From Akkermansiaceae bacterium (lineage in GTDB: Bacteria; Verrucomicrobiota; Verrucomicrobiia; Verrucomicrobiales; Akkermansiaceae): a stretch of 64,000 nt of DNA. Below the pieces are notes generated by a model. That model did no database searches. It saw only the letters and a list, made by a program, of their open reading frames with translations, and had not been told where the DNA came from. The translations under genes were made by a program, and so were the position numbers. The stretch covers positions 186,001 through 250,000 of the forward strand of contig JACKPZ010000004.1 in assembly GCA_024233135.1 (NCBI GenBank), given 5' to 3'. Shown one piece after another: positions 6,395 through 16,331 of the stretch (the stretch's first letter is position 1; each line of letters opens with the position of its first letter).

Positions 6395-7357
6395 ATGACA
6401 CGGGCTTCCATCGTTCCGGCGGTCCTCGGGATCGCGATTTCCAGCGTCTTTGCTGAATTTCCAGTCGGACACTGGAGCAACAAGCAAGAGGGATTCAACG
6501 TTGTCACCTTCGGACTGCGATCCGATGGTGCCGGATATTACTCGGCGTGCATGTCCCAACTGACGACCGTGGCGCGCTGGAAGAAGGATGGCGAGGCCAT
6601 CCGGATGACGATCGCGGCCCCGCCGGAGAACCCCACTTTCACCTTCGAGCCAACGGATGACCCGAAGATCGGAAAACTGAAACTTCCAGGGCATGAGCCC
6701 CAGAAGTTCTTTCTCATGGATGAAAACGAGCCAGAGGATCTCGAAGGGTTGGCAAGAGCCCGAGCCGAGAAAGAGGCTGCCAATCGACGGAAGAACTACG
6801 TTCGAAAGGAAACCAAGCTCAAGGGGATGACGTCCTTGCAGAAAAGGGTCGAGCAGTTTGCGAAATCCCCCGAAGAAATGGATTCTTGCTCGATCATGGC
6901 GAGTGGCTGGCCAACCAGCATTCAACTGACCCGCACGAACAAACGCATTTCGGTTCAAGTGAACTTGGAGGAAGGTCGAGCCAAAGAACAGAGCCCCAAC
7001 CTGACCTACAGTTACAGAACCGAAGAGCCCAAGACGAATCTACCGCGGACGATTTTTGTTCCAGTCGAGAAACGGGAAGAACTGGCCAAGTGGGCGGCAA
7101 GTATTCCGCTGAAGCACGAGTTCGCATTCTTTCAGGCGGAAGGAGCATGGGGGATCGAAGGTCACTTCGCGTTCTTCTCCGCACACATTGACGACGATCT
7201 CGAGAGCGTGATGAACGTCATCAAATACCTTTCAAACAGCGTTTTCGAGAAGGAAGCCGATGAGTTTGTGATAACCCGTATCGAAAGAGCCGAAGAAGGC
7301 GGCCCTGACCAACCCGCCACCGCTCCGGAGTTGAAACGAGAGGAGCGTTCCCGATAG
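6395..7357 (+). CDS. Exported hypothetical protein, probably cassette-borne
   Basis: This 320-residue protein has a signal peptide (MTRASIVPAVLGIAISSVFA, cleavage near residue 20) and no later membrane segment. The mature part starts EFPVGHWS and has a charged middle (EKEAANRRKNYVRKETKLKG, about 128-147) that may be helical. A beta-rich region follows, and the C-terminus is Pro/Glu/Arg-rich. No catalytic motif is recognised. The ATG lies seven bases after a GTTCGCC box, exactly like the other cassette genes, so it appears to be the last cassette of the array and the only one intact. I found no attC-like site after its stop (7358-7508). Confidence 0.75.
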   Translation: MTRASIVPAVLGIAISSVFAEFPVGHWSNKQEGFNVVTFGLRSDGAGYYSACMSQLTTVARWKKDGEAIRMTIAAPPENPTFTFEPTDDPKIGKLKLPGHEPQKFFLMDENEPEDLEGLARARAEKEAANRRKNYVRKETKLKGMTSLQKRVEQFAKSPEEMDSCSIMASGWPTSIQLTRTNKRISVQVNLEEGRAKEQSPNLTYSYRTEEPKTNLPRTIFVPVEKREELAKWAASIPLKHEFAFFQAEGAWGIEGHFAFFSAHIDDDLESVMNVIKYLSNSVFEKEADEFVITRIERAEEGGPDQPATAPELKREERSR

Positions 7358-7508
7358 CGGACCGCGGGCGTTGGCGCGAGGGATGGGGAGCCGAACCCGA
7401 CGACACCGGTTTGGCATCCTATCTGCCGGAGCGCGGACGGTGATCCGAAGGTGATCGATTCTCTCGATGGGTCGGAGTCGATCAACCCGGACCGACCGCT
7501 TCCGCCCC

Positions 7509-8495
7509 TCACACGTCGGCCATCGTCTGGTCGTAGAAGCTGAGGTAGTCGTCGGGGGTGTCCCCTTCCCGCCAGGCCATGGCGCTGCGGGGGTGGAGGT
7601 TCATCTGGCCGGTGAGGTTGTAGGGGATGGAGGGGCCCCAGTCGAACTGCTGTTTCATCGGCAGGATGGTGTTCTGGATGCAGTCGAGCACGGGGCGGAG
7701 CTTGAACTTCGGATTGCGGAGGAAGCCGAGCAGGATCTCCATCGGGCAGTTGCCGGCGCCGCGGCCGAGACCGAGCAAGGTGGCGTCGACGCGGTTGGCG
7801 CCGAGGATGATGGCCTCGATGGTGTTGGCGAAGGCGAGCTGGAGGTTGTTGTGGGCGTGCATGCCGACGTCTTTGCCGGTCCCCTCGACGGCTTTCATGT
7901 ATTTCCGCACGAGGTGGTCGATCTGCTCGCGGTAGAGGTTTCCATAACTATCGACGACGACGACGGTGCCGGCGGCGGACTTGGCGCCGATCTCGAGCGC
8001 CTGGTCGATCTCGGCATCGGCGACGACGGAGATGGCCATGATGTTGAGGGTGGTTTCGTAACCGAGCGCGGTGCAGTGCTCGATCATCTCGACGGCCTCG
8101 GAGATCTGGTGGACGTAACAGGCGACGCGGATGACATCGAGCACGCTGTCCTTGGCGGGGATGATCTGGTGTTTCCAGTCGCTCTTGCCGCCGGCGTCGG
8201 CCATGGCGGCGAGTTTCAATCCGGTGGCCTCGGAGTTGTGATCGCCGACGACGCGGCGCATGTCCTCCTCCTCGCAGTGGCGCCATGGGCCGTATGTGTC
8301 GGTGGGGAAGGACTTGGGATCGTTCTTGTAGCCGATCTCCATGTAATCGACGCCGGCGGCGATGCAGGTGTCGTAGACGGCGCGGACCTGCTCGTCGGTG
8401 AAATTCGAGTGGTTGATGAGGCCGCCGTCACGGATGGTGCAGTCGAGCACTTTCAGTTCCGGCCGATAGGTGATCCAAGGGGCTTTTTCGCTCAC
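7509..8495 (-). CDS. HMGL-like aldolase (DRE-TIM metallolyase family)
   Basis: This 328-residue TIM-barrel enzyme has the family signature LDCTIRDGG at 17-25, where the Asp binds the divalent metal. HAHNN at 213-217 (metal His residues) and GLGRGAGN near 243 complete the site. The set fits 4-hydroxy-2-oxovalerate aldolase, isopropylmalate/homocitrate synthase and HMG-CoA lyase relatives, which make or break C-C bonds beside a carbonyl. Substrate is not evident; length is closest to the aldolase branch. I chose the GTG at 8495 because GGAGG lies 12 bases upstream and the protein then starts close to the conserved motif. An ATG at 8552 would add 19 Pro/Arg-rich residues. It lies downstream of, and is co-oriented with, the gene at 8599-9336. 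Confidence 0.8.
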   Translation of the reverse strand: MSEKAPWITYRPELKVLDCTIRDGGLINHSNFTDEQVRAVYDTCIAAGVDYMEIGYKNDPKSFPTDTYGPWRHCEEEDMRRVVGDHNSEATGLKLAAMADAGGKSDWKHQIIPAKDSVLDVIRVACYVHQISEAVEMIEHCTALGYETTLNIMAISVVADAEIDQALEIGAKSAAGTVVVVDSYGNLYREQIDHLVRKYMKAVEGTGKDVGMHAHNNLQLAFANTIEAIILGANRVDATLLGLGRGAGNCPMEILLGFLRNPKFKLRPVLDCIQNTILPMKQQFDWGPSIPYNLTGQMNLHPRSAMAWREGDTPDDYLSFYDQTMADV

Positions 8496-8505
8496 GCGGG
8501 AAAGC

Positions 8506-8530
8506 TGCCTCCGGGGCCGCGGCGGAGGCA
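8506..8530 (-). promoter_or_regulatory. Hairpin containing the ribosome-binding site of the aldolase gene
   Basis: On the minus strand TGCCTCCG (8530-8523) pairs perfectly with CGGAGGCA (8513-8506). The GGAGG used by the GTG at 8495 lies in the second arm. It may hide the site in mRNA, or may be a weak terminator for the gene upstream. Confidence 0.4.
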
Positions 8531-8598
8531 AGCCCGCAGTGGGATGCGGCATGCGTCCGGCGGGAAACGCGGGGCGGATTTCCCCGATGAGGCTGCGC

Positions 8599-9336
8599 TC
8601 AGACCTCGAAGCTGCGGACGATCAGGGCGATGAAGCCGATGATGATCCCGATGAAGGCGAGCCAGCGCCACCATTCGACCTGGCGGTGGCTGACGACGAA
8701 GCCGGATTGCTCGTCCCACGAGGTGATGCCCTGGTTGCTGAGGCGCGAGTAGGACATGATCTGTGTGACGAGCGCGACGATCGGGATGCCCAGGCCCTCG
8801 CCGCGGATGAGGACGCCGAGCCTGCGGCCGAAGGCATGGCTGAAGGAGAGGCGGCTGCCGTCGCGGTTGCGCACGCGGACGAGAAACAGCGCCTTGCCCG
8901 GCGTGGTGCCGAAGAGGACGAACAGCAACGGCTCGCTGACCAGCGTGCAGGCGAGCACGATCATGCCGACCACAATGCTCGGTGCCATCGCGAGAGCGGG
9001 GAAGATGATGAAAAGCGGGATGCCGATGAGAAAGCCGGACAGCAGGGTGTCTACGGTGCGCGCCCAGTAGCGCACCCACGGCCGCGCCTGCGGGCCGGTC
9101 GCTTCGTAGCCGTCCCAGTTCACGGGCACGGGATCGTCCTGAGCCGGCATCGCGGGTGTGGCATAGGGCGAAACGTCCCAACCGGGCAGGCTGCTGATTT
9201 TCCGCCACTCGGCCATGCCGTCGCACCAAACCAGCGAATCGTCCTTGAGCGCGCCGTTGCGGTGCATCTCGCGCAGCGTTTCCTCGGGCACCGGCCCCTT
9301 CTGCTGCCCGTCCTCGCTGTAGAACCATTGTTTCAC
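8599..9336 (-). CDS. GYF_2 domain and RDD-family membrane protein
   Basis: This 245-residue inner-membrane protein begins with a GYF_2-type domain (KQWFYSEDGQQKGPVPEETL at residues 2-21, then SLVWCDGMAEWRKI), a small Trp-rich fold thought to bind peptides. After a Pro-rich linker, RYWARTVDTLLSG starts an RDD domain (Arg-Asp pair) with about four hydrophobic segments (IPLFIIFPAL, IVVGMIVLACTLV, LLFVLFGTTPGKALF, WWRWLAFIGIIIGFIALI). RDD proteins are membrane proteins of poorly known transport or signalling role. The GTG at 9336 is preferred because GYF_2 domains begin right at the N-terminus; an ATG at 9420 would add 28 residues without domain character. It is divergent from the giant gene at 9480. 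Confidence 0.8.
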   Translation of the reverse strand: MKQWFYSEDGQQKGPVPEETLREMHRNGALKDDSLVWCDGMAEWRKISSLPGWDVSPYATPAMPAQDDPVPVNWDGYEATGPQARPWVRYWARTVDTLLSGFLIGIPLFIIFPALAMAPSIVVGMIVLACTLVSEPLLFVLFGTTPGKALFLVRVRNRDGSRLSFSHAFGRRLGVLIRGEGLGIPIVALVTQIMSYSRLSNQGITSWDEQSGFVVSHRQVEWWRWLAFIGIIIGFIALIVRSFEV

Positions 9337-9479
9337 ACTTCCAATAGCCGGCGGGAGCGCACGCTTTGCAAGCAGCTTCCTCGCATTTGCCTCCCATGGG
9401 CATCGGCGGACATGTTCCACCCTGGCCCCGCTCGATTTTGACCTTTCTCGCTCTAGCAGGCGCCGATAGCGTCGGAGTC

Positions 9480-12400
9480 ATGAAAAACCCATGGATCGCC
9501 GCGGCGCTGCTCGCCGCCGTCACGCTTGCGAATGCGGATGAGGAATGGTTTCGGGAGAAGTTCGCGGATCCGGCGACGCGGGCGGAGGCGCTCACCGCCC
9601 TCGTGCCGGGCACGACGCGTTGGTATTTCCACCAGGCGCTGCACCACCAGCTCGCCGGGCGCGACGCGCAGTTCCGGCAGGTGATCGAAGAGTGGAAAAC
9701 GGCGGCGGACCGGCCGGAGTCGAATGTTTCGGACAAGGGCCTCGAGATGTTGGAGAACCGCCAGCTCCTGCTGAACCATGGAGACGCCCCGCGCGAGACG
9801 GCGGCGGAACTGGCGCGGAAACTCGGCATGGAATTCACCGACGAGCGGCCGGACGCGGTGGCGGCCAACCGCAAGCTGCCGACGCGCGTGGATCCGGAGT
9901 GGATCAACGAGCAGGCCTTCGAGAAAGCGGCCGCGCAGGACGAACCGGACGCGCCCTATCAGAACTACGAGGGCACGCGCCTGCTGCGCGAGTTGTCCCG
10001 GATCGAGGAATTCGACGACGACAAGGTGCGTTGGTTTCTCCAGCACCTGAAACGCGCCGACCTGCCGGGTGTGGTGCCGCTGGTGGACCGCGGGCTGTCG
10101 ATGTCGCGGCCGGTTTCCTTCGGCAACGAACTCCACCGATTGTTGCTGGAGGACCAGCTCCGCGCACTGCTGGAACTGCACCCGGAGCTGCGATCGAGCC
10201 GGAAGTTCTGCCTCGCCCTGCTGGCGAAGATGCGTCCCGGCGCGCTGGTCGACTTCCGCCGCGACCGCGCGGCGCATGCGGCGTATCTGGCGGAATGCAA
10301 GGACTTCGCGATCACCCTGCCGCCGGCGATGGGAAACCTGAAGGCACACATTCTGTTTCACCATCTCCGCATGCAGCGGGACCTGGGAAATCTTCCGAAG
10401 CGGGATTTCCTCGAATACCTCACCGCAGCCGGCCGCAGGTCCAAGGACACGACACTTCCGAAGCCGGTCGTGGATCCCGGATTCTTGAACGCGGACTTCG
10501 CGGAGGTGACCGGCTGCCCGCCCATCGGGAGCGACCGGGAAATCGTGGACGCATACCTCGACCATTTCCTCGCCCGGTCCGACGACCGCGACGACTTCAC
10601 GCCCTTCTTCGAGGCCGACGAGCTGCGGACCATCCAGGCCCGCGCGCGGCTGATGGCGGGTGGCGACGTCAGCAAGTGGGGCGTCTGGCTGGAGCCCACG
10701 GATTTCCGCGACCTGCAGGAGACGTCGTGGCTCGACTTCGCACCGGGCGCGCCGGATTTGTTAGGAGCGGATGACGAGGTGAGCCTCACGCTCGATCTGA
10801 AGAACACGCCGGAGCTGCTCGTCCGAATCTTCGAGCTCGACGCCACCCACGGCCGCGAGGCGGACGTCGGCGTGGATCTCGGCGGATTGTTTCCGCACCA
10901 CGAGCGCACGCTGCGGTTCGCGCAGGCGCCGATCATCCTGCATCGGGAAACGATCGACCTGCCGGAACTCGCCGGGCCCGGCCGCTGGGTGGTGGAATTC
11001 GTGAGCGCCGGGCAGTCCGCCCGCGCGCTGGTGCGCAAGGGCGTGATCACGCCGGTGGTCGAACGCGAGGCCGGGGCGCAGATCGTCCGGGTCTTCGACG
11101 AGGCCGGCAAGCCGGTGATGGACGCCGAGGTCCGTCTCGGCCGCGAGGTGTTGAAGGCGGACGAATCGGGTGCGATCCGCGTGCCCGACACGCCGCATCA
11201 GGCGCCGCGGTCCGGCGTCGTGGCCGCGGGCAAGCTGGTGGTGCCGCTCCACCTCGGATCCCGCACCGACGAACCGGAGCTGGACGTCGGGTTTCACCTC
11301 GAGCGCGAGCAACTCCTCGCCGATCTCAAGACCACCCTGCCCTTCCGCGTTCGGCTCACGAACCACGGCCGGGAAATCCCGCTCGATCGATTGAAGAACC
11401 CGGCGCTTGTCCTGCAGGCGCGTCTAGCGGGCGACACCACCACCGAGCGGATCATCGCGGAGGATCTGAAACTCGATTCCGCGATGGAAATCCCGTTCCA
11501 AGTTCCGGCGGACTTGCGGAAAATCACCGTCACGCTGCGCGGGAGTTATACTCCGGAGACCGGCGGCGAACCGGTGAAGCTCCAGGACAGCGCGACCTAT
11601 CAGATCAACGAAGCCGCGGACAAACCCGGCATCGGCGCGCTCTTTTTCTCGCCCGTCGCCGGCGGATACCGCCTTGAGGCGCGCGGCCGCAATGGCGAGC
11701 CGCTGCCGTCGCGCGCGCTGAACCTCGAGTTCTACCGCGACGACTATGACGAACCGGTCCTCGTCGAGGTGCGCACGGATGAAAATGGCCGCGTCGATCT
11801 CGGCCCGCTCGATGGAATCTACTATCTCAACGCCTCGGGCGGCGGGCTGGAGGAAATGCTCTGCGACCTCTCGCTCCGCACGATGTGGACGGCTGCGAAT
11901 CTCTCGGTGCCGGAAGGACGCGAGGTGCGGATCCCGATGGCCGAGCCGATGGAGACACCCGACCACGCGCGGGTCTCCCTGTTGGAAACCATCGACGGCA
12001 AGCCGCTGCGGGACCACTTCGACAAGGTCGCGATCGACGGCCGTCATTTCGTCATCCGCGGGCTTGAGGCGGGCGACTACGAGTTCCGCCAGGAGGATGA
12101 CACCACACGGATCACGATCGCGGCCGGAGAGACACAGGGCGGGTGGATTGTTTCGCCGCTGCGGATTTCACCACTTCACGAACCCGCGCAACCGGTCGTC
12201 GCCGAGGCCGGGGTCGATGGAAAGAGCCTGCGCGTCCGCCTGTTAGGGAGTGACGCGGAGACCCGGGTGTCGGTCGTCGGACGGCGCTATCGTTTCGCAA
12301 ACTGGGACCCCGGTTCCGGACTGGAGGTCTTCCAGCCGGAGCGCCCGCGGCCATGGACCACCGGATACCGCATGTGCTCGTATCGAACGGGCGAGCGTCT

Positions 12401-15400
12401 GTCCGACGAAACCCGCTACATCCTCGACCGCCGCGCGGCCCGCGTGTTTCCCGGGTCGATGCTGCCGCGGCCGGGACGGCTGATCTATCGATGGTCCGAG
12501 GAGGATGCCGATCAAGTGAGTTACGAGACGGACTCCGGGTCCGGCGGAGAGAGTTCGCGGGGCGACGGAACCTTCGGAACGGTTTCCGAGGAAGCATCCG
12601 ACAAGAGGGATCACGACAAGCGCACGAGCACACCGGAAGCCTGCGATTTCCTCGCGTTTCCCGCGGCGATCCGGTTCGACCTGAAACCCGCTGCGGACGG
12701 CACGCTGGAGATCCCGATGGAACATTTCGAGGGCTGCCAGTTTCTGGAGGTGATCGCCAGCGCTCCGTTCGCGAGCGACACGAAGGTCGTCGCCCTGCCG
12801 GCGTCCGACACGCCGCGGCGCGACCGTCGGATCGCCCGGCCCTTCGATCCAAAGAGCCACCATGTCGCCACCCGCGCGGCGGCGGTGTTGGAAAAAGGCG
12901 CCACCGCCACCATCGAGAACCTGTTGGATGCCGATTGGCGCGCCTTCACGACGCTGGCGGATGTGCATCAGTTCCTCTACGGCCAGACGGCGGACGAGCG
13001 GATGCGCGACTTCGTGTTTCTCACCGAGTGGCCGGACCTGACGGAGGAGCGCAAGCTGGAGTTGTTGGAGACCCATCACTGCCACGAACTGCATCTGTTC
13101 CTCGCGCGGAAGGATCCGGAGTTTTTCGAACGCCACGTGAAACCTTTCCTCGCTGCGAAACCCGAGCCCACGTTCCTCGACGACTATCTGTTAGGGCGCG
13201 ACCTCGCTCCGTATCTGCGGCCCTTCGCGTGGTCGCGCCTGAACGCGGCGGAAAAGGCGCTGCTCGCACGGGCGCTGCCGGATTCGCGCGATACGATCGC
13301 CCGCGAGCTTTCGCTGCGGTGGGAAAACGAATCGCCGCCGCCGGAAGAAGAGGCACGCTTGTTCGCCCAGGTGCTGCGCGGCAGCGACCTTTCGCTCACC
13401 GACACGCTCGGCATGGCGCGGCGTGAACTGCGGCAGCAGGCGGCGGACGCGGACCGGATGGCCTTCATGTCCGAGAAACTGAAGCGCATCATCATCCCGC
13501 GCATCGACTTCAAGGACACAACGGTCGAAGAGGCCGTCGACTTCCTCCTTCTGCGCGCCAAGGAGCTGGACACGCTCGAACTGGATCCGTCCAGCCGAGG
13601 CGTGAACATCAACTTGCGACATCCCCGCGTCGAAGAACTCAAGATCCGGAAGCTTCAGGTCGAAAACGTCCCCCTCGGTCAGGCGCTGAAATACATCGCC
13701 GACGCGACCAAGCTGCGGATCAAAAACGACGGGGATTCCATCCAGCTCGTTCCCCAGACGGAAACGGGCGAGGATCTGTTCACCCGGGTCTTCGATGTGC
13801 CGCCGGATTTCGCCGCGAGCATGGACAGCTCCGGAGGCTCCGCGTCCGGTGATCCATTCGCGGAGCCTTCTCCTTCATCCGGAAGTGTGTTGAAGGCGCG
13901 GGTTCCGATCGGCGAGTTGTTGAAACGTGCTGGCGTCAACTTTCCCGAAGGCTCATCCGCGACGCTCAGTGCGAACGGGAAACTTCTCGTCACCAGCAAT
14001 GCCATGGAACTCGACAAGGTGGAGCAGCTCACTCAGGTACTGCGTTCCGGCCCCTCGGACGGCATCCCCTCGGCGCGTGGATTCGCCGGAGCGGGATCGA
14101 TCCCGACCGAGGAGGAAGATCTTCCGGAACTTCCAAATTCCGTCGCCATGGATCCCTTCGCGGCTCCGACCGAAGGTGGAGCAGCCACATTGAGAATGAG
14201 GCCGGGTGTGCTCCCGACCTTCCCGGAACGCACCCGCGTCTGGCACGAGGCGAACTATCTGCGGTGGCTTGGAAGCACCGGCGAGTCGTTCATTCCGCTC
14301 AACCGGTTCTGGCTCGACCTCGCCGCGTGGGATGGCGAGGGCGGATTCCGGTCGGCGCATTTCAACGAGTGCGCGAACAACGCGAACGAGGCGCTGATGT
14401 GCCTCGCACTGCTGGATCTTCCTTTCCACGCCGAACGTCCGGAGGTGAACACCGAAGGCAGCACGCTGCGGGTGAAGGCGCGGGAACCGATGCTGCTTTT
14501 CTACAAGGACACGCGCCGCACCGAGGACGTCGCCGCGGAATCGCCCTTGCTCGTCCGCCAGACCTATCTTCCGTCCGGAGAGCCCTACCGCACCGTCGAG
14601 GGCCGGCAGGTGGAAAACGCGGTGACCGGGGATTTCCAACCGGGCAACGCCTACACCTGCCTACTGGTGGTGACGAATCCGACGGGGATCGGCCGCCGCA
14701 TCGATCTGCTCGCGCAGATTCCCGCCGGGGCGATTCCGCTGGCGGGCCACCCGGCGACGCTGTCGGTCACCAAGGACATCGAACCTCATGGCGTGGTGAT
14801 GGAGGAACTCGCGTTTTATTTCCCCGCGCCGGGGGATTTCGCGGTCTATCCGCTGCATGTGAGCGAAAACGGAAAGGTCCTCGCCCATACCGCGCCGCGC
14901 ACGCTCCGTGTGAGCACGGATCCGGACAAGGCGGACGACCGCACATGGGCGGCGGTGGCCTTGGACGGCACGGACGACGAAGTGCTCGCCCGCCTGCGCA
15001 CGGAGAACCTGGCGAACGTGGACTTATCTCTCATCCAGTGGCGTCTGAAGGATCGTGCGTTGTTCCGCAAGGTCTCGGAGATCCTTCGCAAGCGGCTCGC
15101 TTTCCATCCGGGCGTCTTCGCCTATGGTTTCCACCACAACGACGTCCGGACGATGCGCGACTACCTCGAAAACTCAGAGGCCGTCACGCAGCTCGGTTCC
15201 TGGCTCGACAGCCCCTTGCTGGAGATCCGGCCAACCGTGCACCTCGACTGGCGGACCATCGAGTTCGATCCGCTGGTCAACCCGCGCGCCCACGATCTGG
15301 CGGATCATCCGCGGATGACCCACGAGTTCGCCCACGAGAGATATCTCGAGTTTCTCGAACAACTCGGCTGGAAACCCAAACTCGACTCCGCGGACCAGTT

Positions 15401-16265
15401 TTCCTGGGCGGCGCTGCTCTTGTTGCAGGACCGCATCGAGGAAGCGCTCGCACGTTTCGACCTCGTCGATCCCGCGGATCTGCCGTCCACCCTGCCCTAC
15501 GACTATCTGCATTGCGTCGTGCTGTTCCTTCGCGAGCAGGCGGCGGAAGCGCGCGGGATCGCGGCGAAACGCCTCGAATCCCTGCCGCCCGGATTGTGGA
15601 GCGAGCGTTTCGAATCGGTCGTCTCGCAGGCGGATGAGATCACAGCCGCGAACAAGCCGGACGGTTCCGGCCCGGGCAAGGCGGCCGCGGAGGCGCCGCG
15701 ACTGGAAATCGAACCCGCCGGCGAAGACCGGATCGCCATCCGCCACAGCGGCATCGGCGAGGCGAAACTGCGGCTCTTCCCGGTGGACCTCGAGATGTTG
15801 TTCTCGAAAAACCCGTTCCTCGAAAGCGGGGCCGGCGCGTCGCTGCCCTCGATCCGGCCGAACGAAACGCTCGATGTCCCCTTGCCCGCCGCGACGGGCG
15901 AAACCGAGATCTCCCTGCCGGAATCCCTGCGCAAGGGCAACCTGCTGGTTTCCGCCGAGGCGGGCGACCTGAAACTCCTGCGCGTGCTCGAATCCCGCTC
16001 GCTCGACCTCCGCAACGACCCGGCGGAGCGCACCGTGCAGGTGTTCTCGCGGGCGAGTTCGCGGCCGCTGCCGAAAGCCTACGTCAAGGTCTACGCCGAG
16101 CGGGCCGGCGGCGAGGTGTCGTTCCACAAGGACGGCTACACCGACCTCCGCGGGAAGTTCGACTACCTCAGCCACACCGGCGAGAGCCCGGCCGGCATCC
16201 GGCGGCTGGCGGTCCTCGTCAGCCACCCGGATTTCGGCGCCCGCACGGTGATCTACGACCGCTGA
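9480..16265 (+). CDS. Giant exported macroglobulin-like protein with embedded secretin-type (STN/N0-like) domain
   Basis: The 2261-residue protein has a signal peptide (MKNPWIAAALLAAVTLANA). Residues from about 430 to 900 form successive beta-sandwich segments like the MG domains of bacterial alpha-2-macroglobulins (for example GPGRWVVEFVSAGQSARALV, then VFDEAGKPVMDAEVRLG, a carboxypeptidase-regulatory-like strand pattern). About 1333-1520 resembles secretin N-domain modules: IDFKDTTVEEAVDFL, VPLGQALKYIADATKLRI and LLKRAGVNFPEGSSATLS. The C-terminus returns to beta-sandwich (VFSRASSRPLPKAYVKVYAE). I see no CGEQ-type thioester. The ATG at 9480 gives the signal peptide; frame open upstream to 9366 is not needed. 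Probably periplasmic or outer-membrane associated; role unknown. Confidence 0.65.
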   Translation: MKNPWIAAALLAAVTLANADEEWFREKFADPATRAEALTALVPGTTRWYFHQALHHQLAGRDAQFRQVIEEWKTAADRPESNVSDKGLEMLENRQLLLNHGDAPRETAAELARKLGMEFTDERPDAVAANRKLPTRVDPEWINEQAFEKAAAQDEPDAPYQNYEGTRLLRELSRIEEFDDDKVRWFLQHLKRADLPGVVPLVDRGLSMSRPVSFGNELHRLLLEDQLRALLELHPELRSSRKFCLALLAKMRPGALVDFRRDRAAHAAYLAECKDFAITLPPAMGNLKAHILFHHLRMQRDLGNLPKRDFLEYLTAAGRRSKDTTLPKPVVDPGFLNADFAEVTGCPPIGSDREIVDAYLDHFLARSDDRDDFTPFFEADELRTIQARARLMAGGDVSKWGVWLEPTDFRDLQETSWLDFAPGAPDLLGADDEVSLTLDLKNTPELLVRIFELDATHGREADVGVDLGGLFPHHERTLRFAQAPIILHRETIDLPELAGPGRWVVEFVSAGQSARALVRKGVITPVVEREAGAQIVRVFDEAGKPVMDAEVRLGREVLKADESGAIRVPDTPHQAPRSGVVAAGKLVVPLHLGSRTDEPELDVGFHLEREQLLADLKTTLPFRVRLTNHGREIPLDRLKNPALVLQARLAGDTTTERIIAEDLKLDSAMEIPFQVPADLRKITVTLRGSYTPETGGEPVKLQDSATYQINEAADKPGIGALFFSPVAGGYRLEARGRNGEPLPSRALNLEFYRDDYDEPVLVEVRTDENGRVDLGPLDGIYYLNASGGGLEEMLCDLSLRTMWTAANLSVPEGREVRIPMAEPMETPDHARVSLLETIDGKPLRDHFDKVAIDGRHFVIRGLEAGDYEFRQEDDTTRITIAAGETQGGWIVSPLRISPLHEPAQPVVAEAGVDGKSLRVRLLGSDAETRVSVVGRRYRFANWDPGSGLEVFQPERPRPWTTGYRMCSYRTGERLSDETRYILDRRAARVFPGSMLPRPGRLIYRWSEEDADQVSYETDSGSGGESSRGDGTFGTVSEEASDKRDHDKRTSTPEACDFLAFPAAIRFDLKPAADGTLEIPMEHFEGCQFLEVIASAPFASDTKVVALPASDTPRRDRRIARPFDPKSHHVATRAAAVLEKGATATIENLLDADWRAFTTLADVHQFLYGQTADERMRDFVFLTEWPDLTEERKLELLETHHCHELHLFLARKDPEFFERHVKPFLAAKPEPTFLDDYLLGRDLAPYLRPFAWSRLNAAEKALLARALPDSRDTIARELSLRWENESPPPEEEARLFAQVLRGSDLSLTDTLGMARRELRQQAADADRMAFMSEKLKRIIIPRIDFKDTTVEEAVDFLLLRAKELDTLELDPSSRGVNINLRHPRVEELKIRKLQVENVPLGQALKYIADATKLRIKNDGDSIQLVPQTETGEDLFTRVFDVPPDFAASMDSSGGSASGDPFAEPSPSSGSVLKARVPIGELLKRAGVNFPEGSSATLSANGKLLVTSNAMELDKVEQLTQVLRSGPSDGIPSARGFAGAGSIPTEEEDLPELPNSVAMDPFAAPTEGGAATLRMRPGVLPTFPERTRVWHEANYLRWLGSTGESFIPLNRFWLDLAAWDGEGGFRSAHFNECANNANEALMCLALLDLPFHAERPEVNTEGSTLRVKAREPMLLFYKDTRRTEDVAAESPLLVRQTYLPSGEPYRTVEGRQVENAVTGDFQPGNAYTCLLVVTNPTGIGRRIDLLAQIPAGAIPLAGHPATLSVTKDIEPHGVVMEELAFYFPAPGDFAVYPLHVSENGKVLAHTAPRTLRVSTDPDKADDRTWAAVALDGTDDEVLARLRTENLANVDLSLIQWRLKDRALFRKVSEILRKRLAFHPGVFAYGFHHNDVRTMRDYLENSEAVTQLGSWLDSPLLEIRPTVHLDWRTIEFDPLVNPRAHDLADHPRMTHEFAHERYLEFLEQLGWKPKLDSADQFSWAALLLLQDRIEEALARFDLVDPADLPSTLPYDYLHCVVLFLREQAAEARGIAAKRLESLPPGLWSERFESVVSQADEITAANKPDGSGPGKAAAEAPRLEIEPAGEDRIAIRHSGIGEAKLRLFPVDLEMLFSKNPFLESGAGASLPSIRPNETLDVPLPAATGETEISLPESLRKGNLLVSAEAGDLKLLRVLESRSLDLRNDPAERTVQVFSRASSRPLPKAYVKVYAERAGGEVSFHKDGYTDLRGKFDYLSHTGESPAGIRRLAVLVSHPDFGARTVIYDR

Positions 16266-16331
16266 AACGCCCCAGCATGCAAGGTGCATTGCGCTTGATC
16301 CCCGCATCGGCAGCACAGAACCTCCATCCAG

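Noticed and set aside
6253..6958. Minus-strand open frames overlapping the exported protein at 6395
   Set aside because: The plus-strand frame has a signal peptide, continuous coding character and cassette context; the minus frames have none.
7358..7508. A closing attC site after the intact cassette-type gene
   Set aside because: GTT- and GAAC-like words occur, but I could not pair arms with the spacing seen in sites 1-5.
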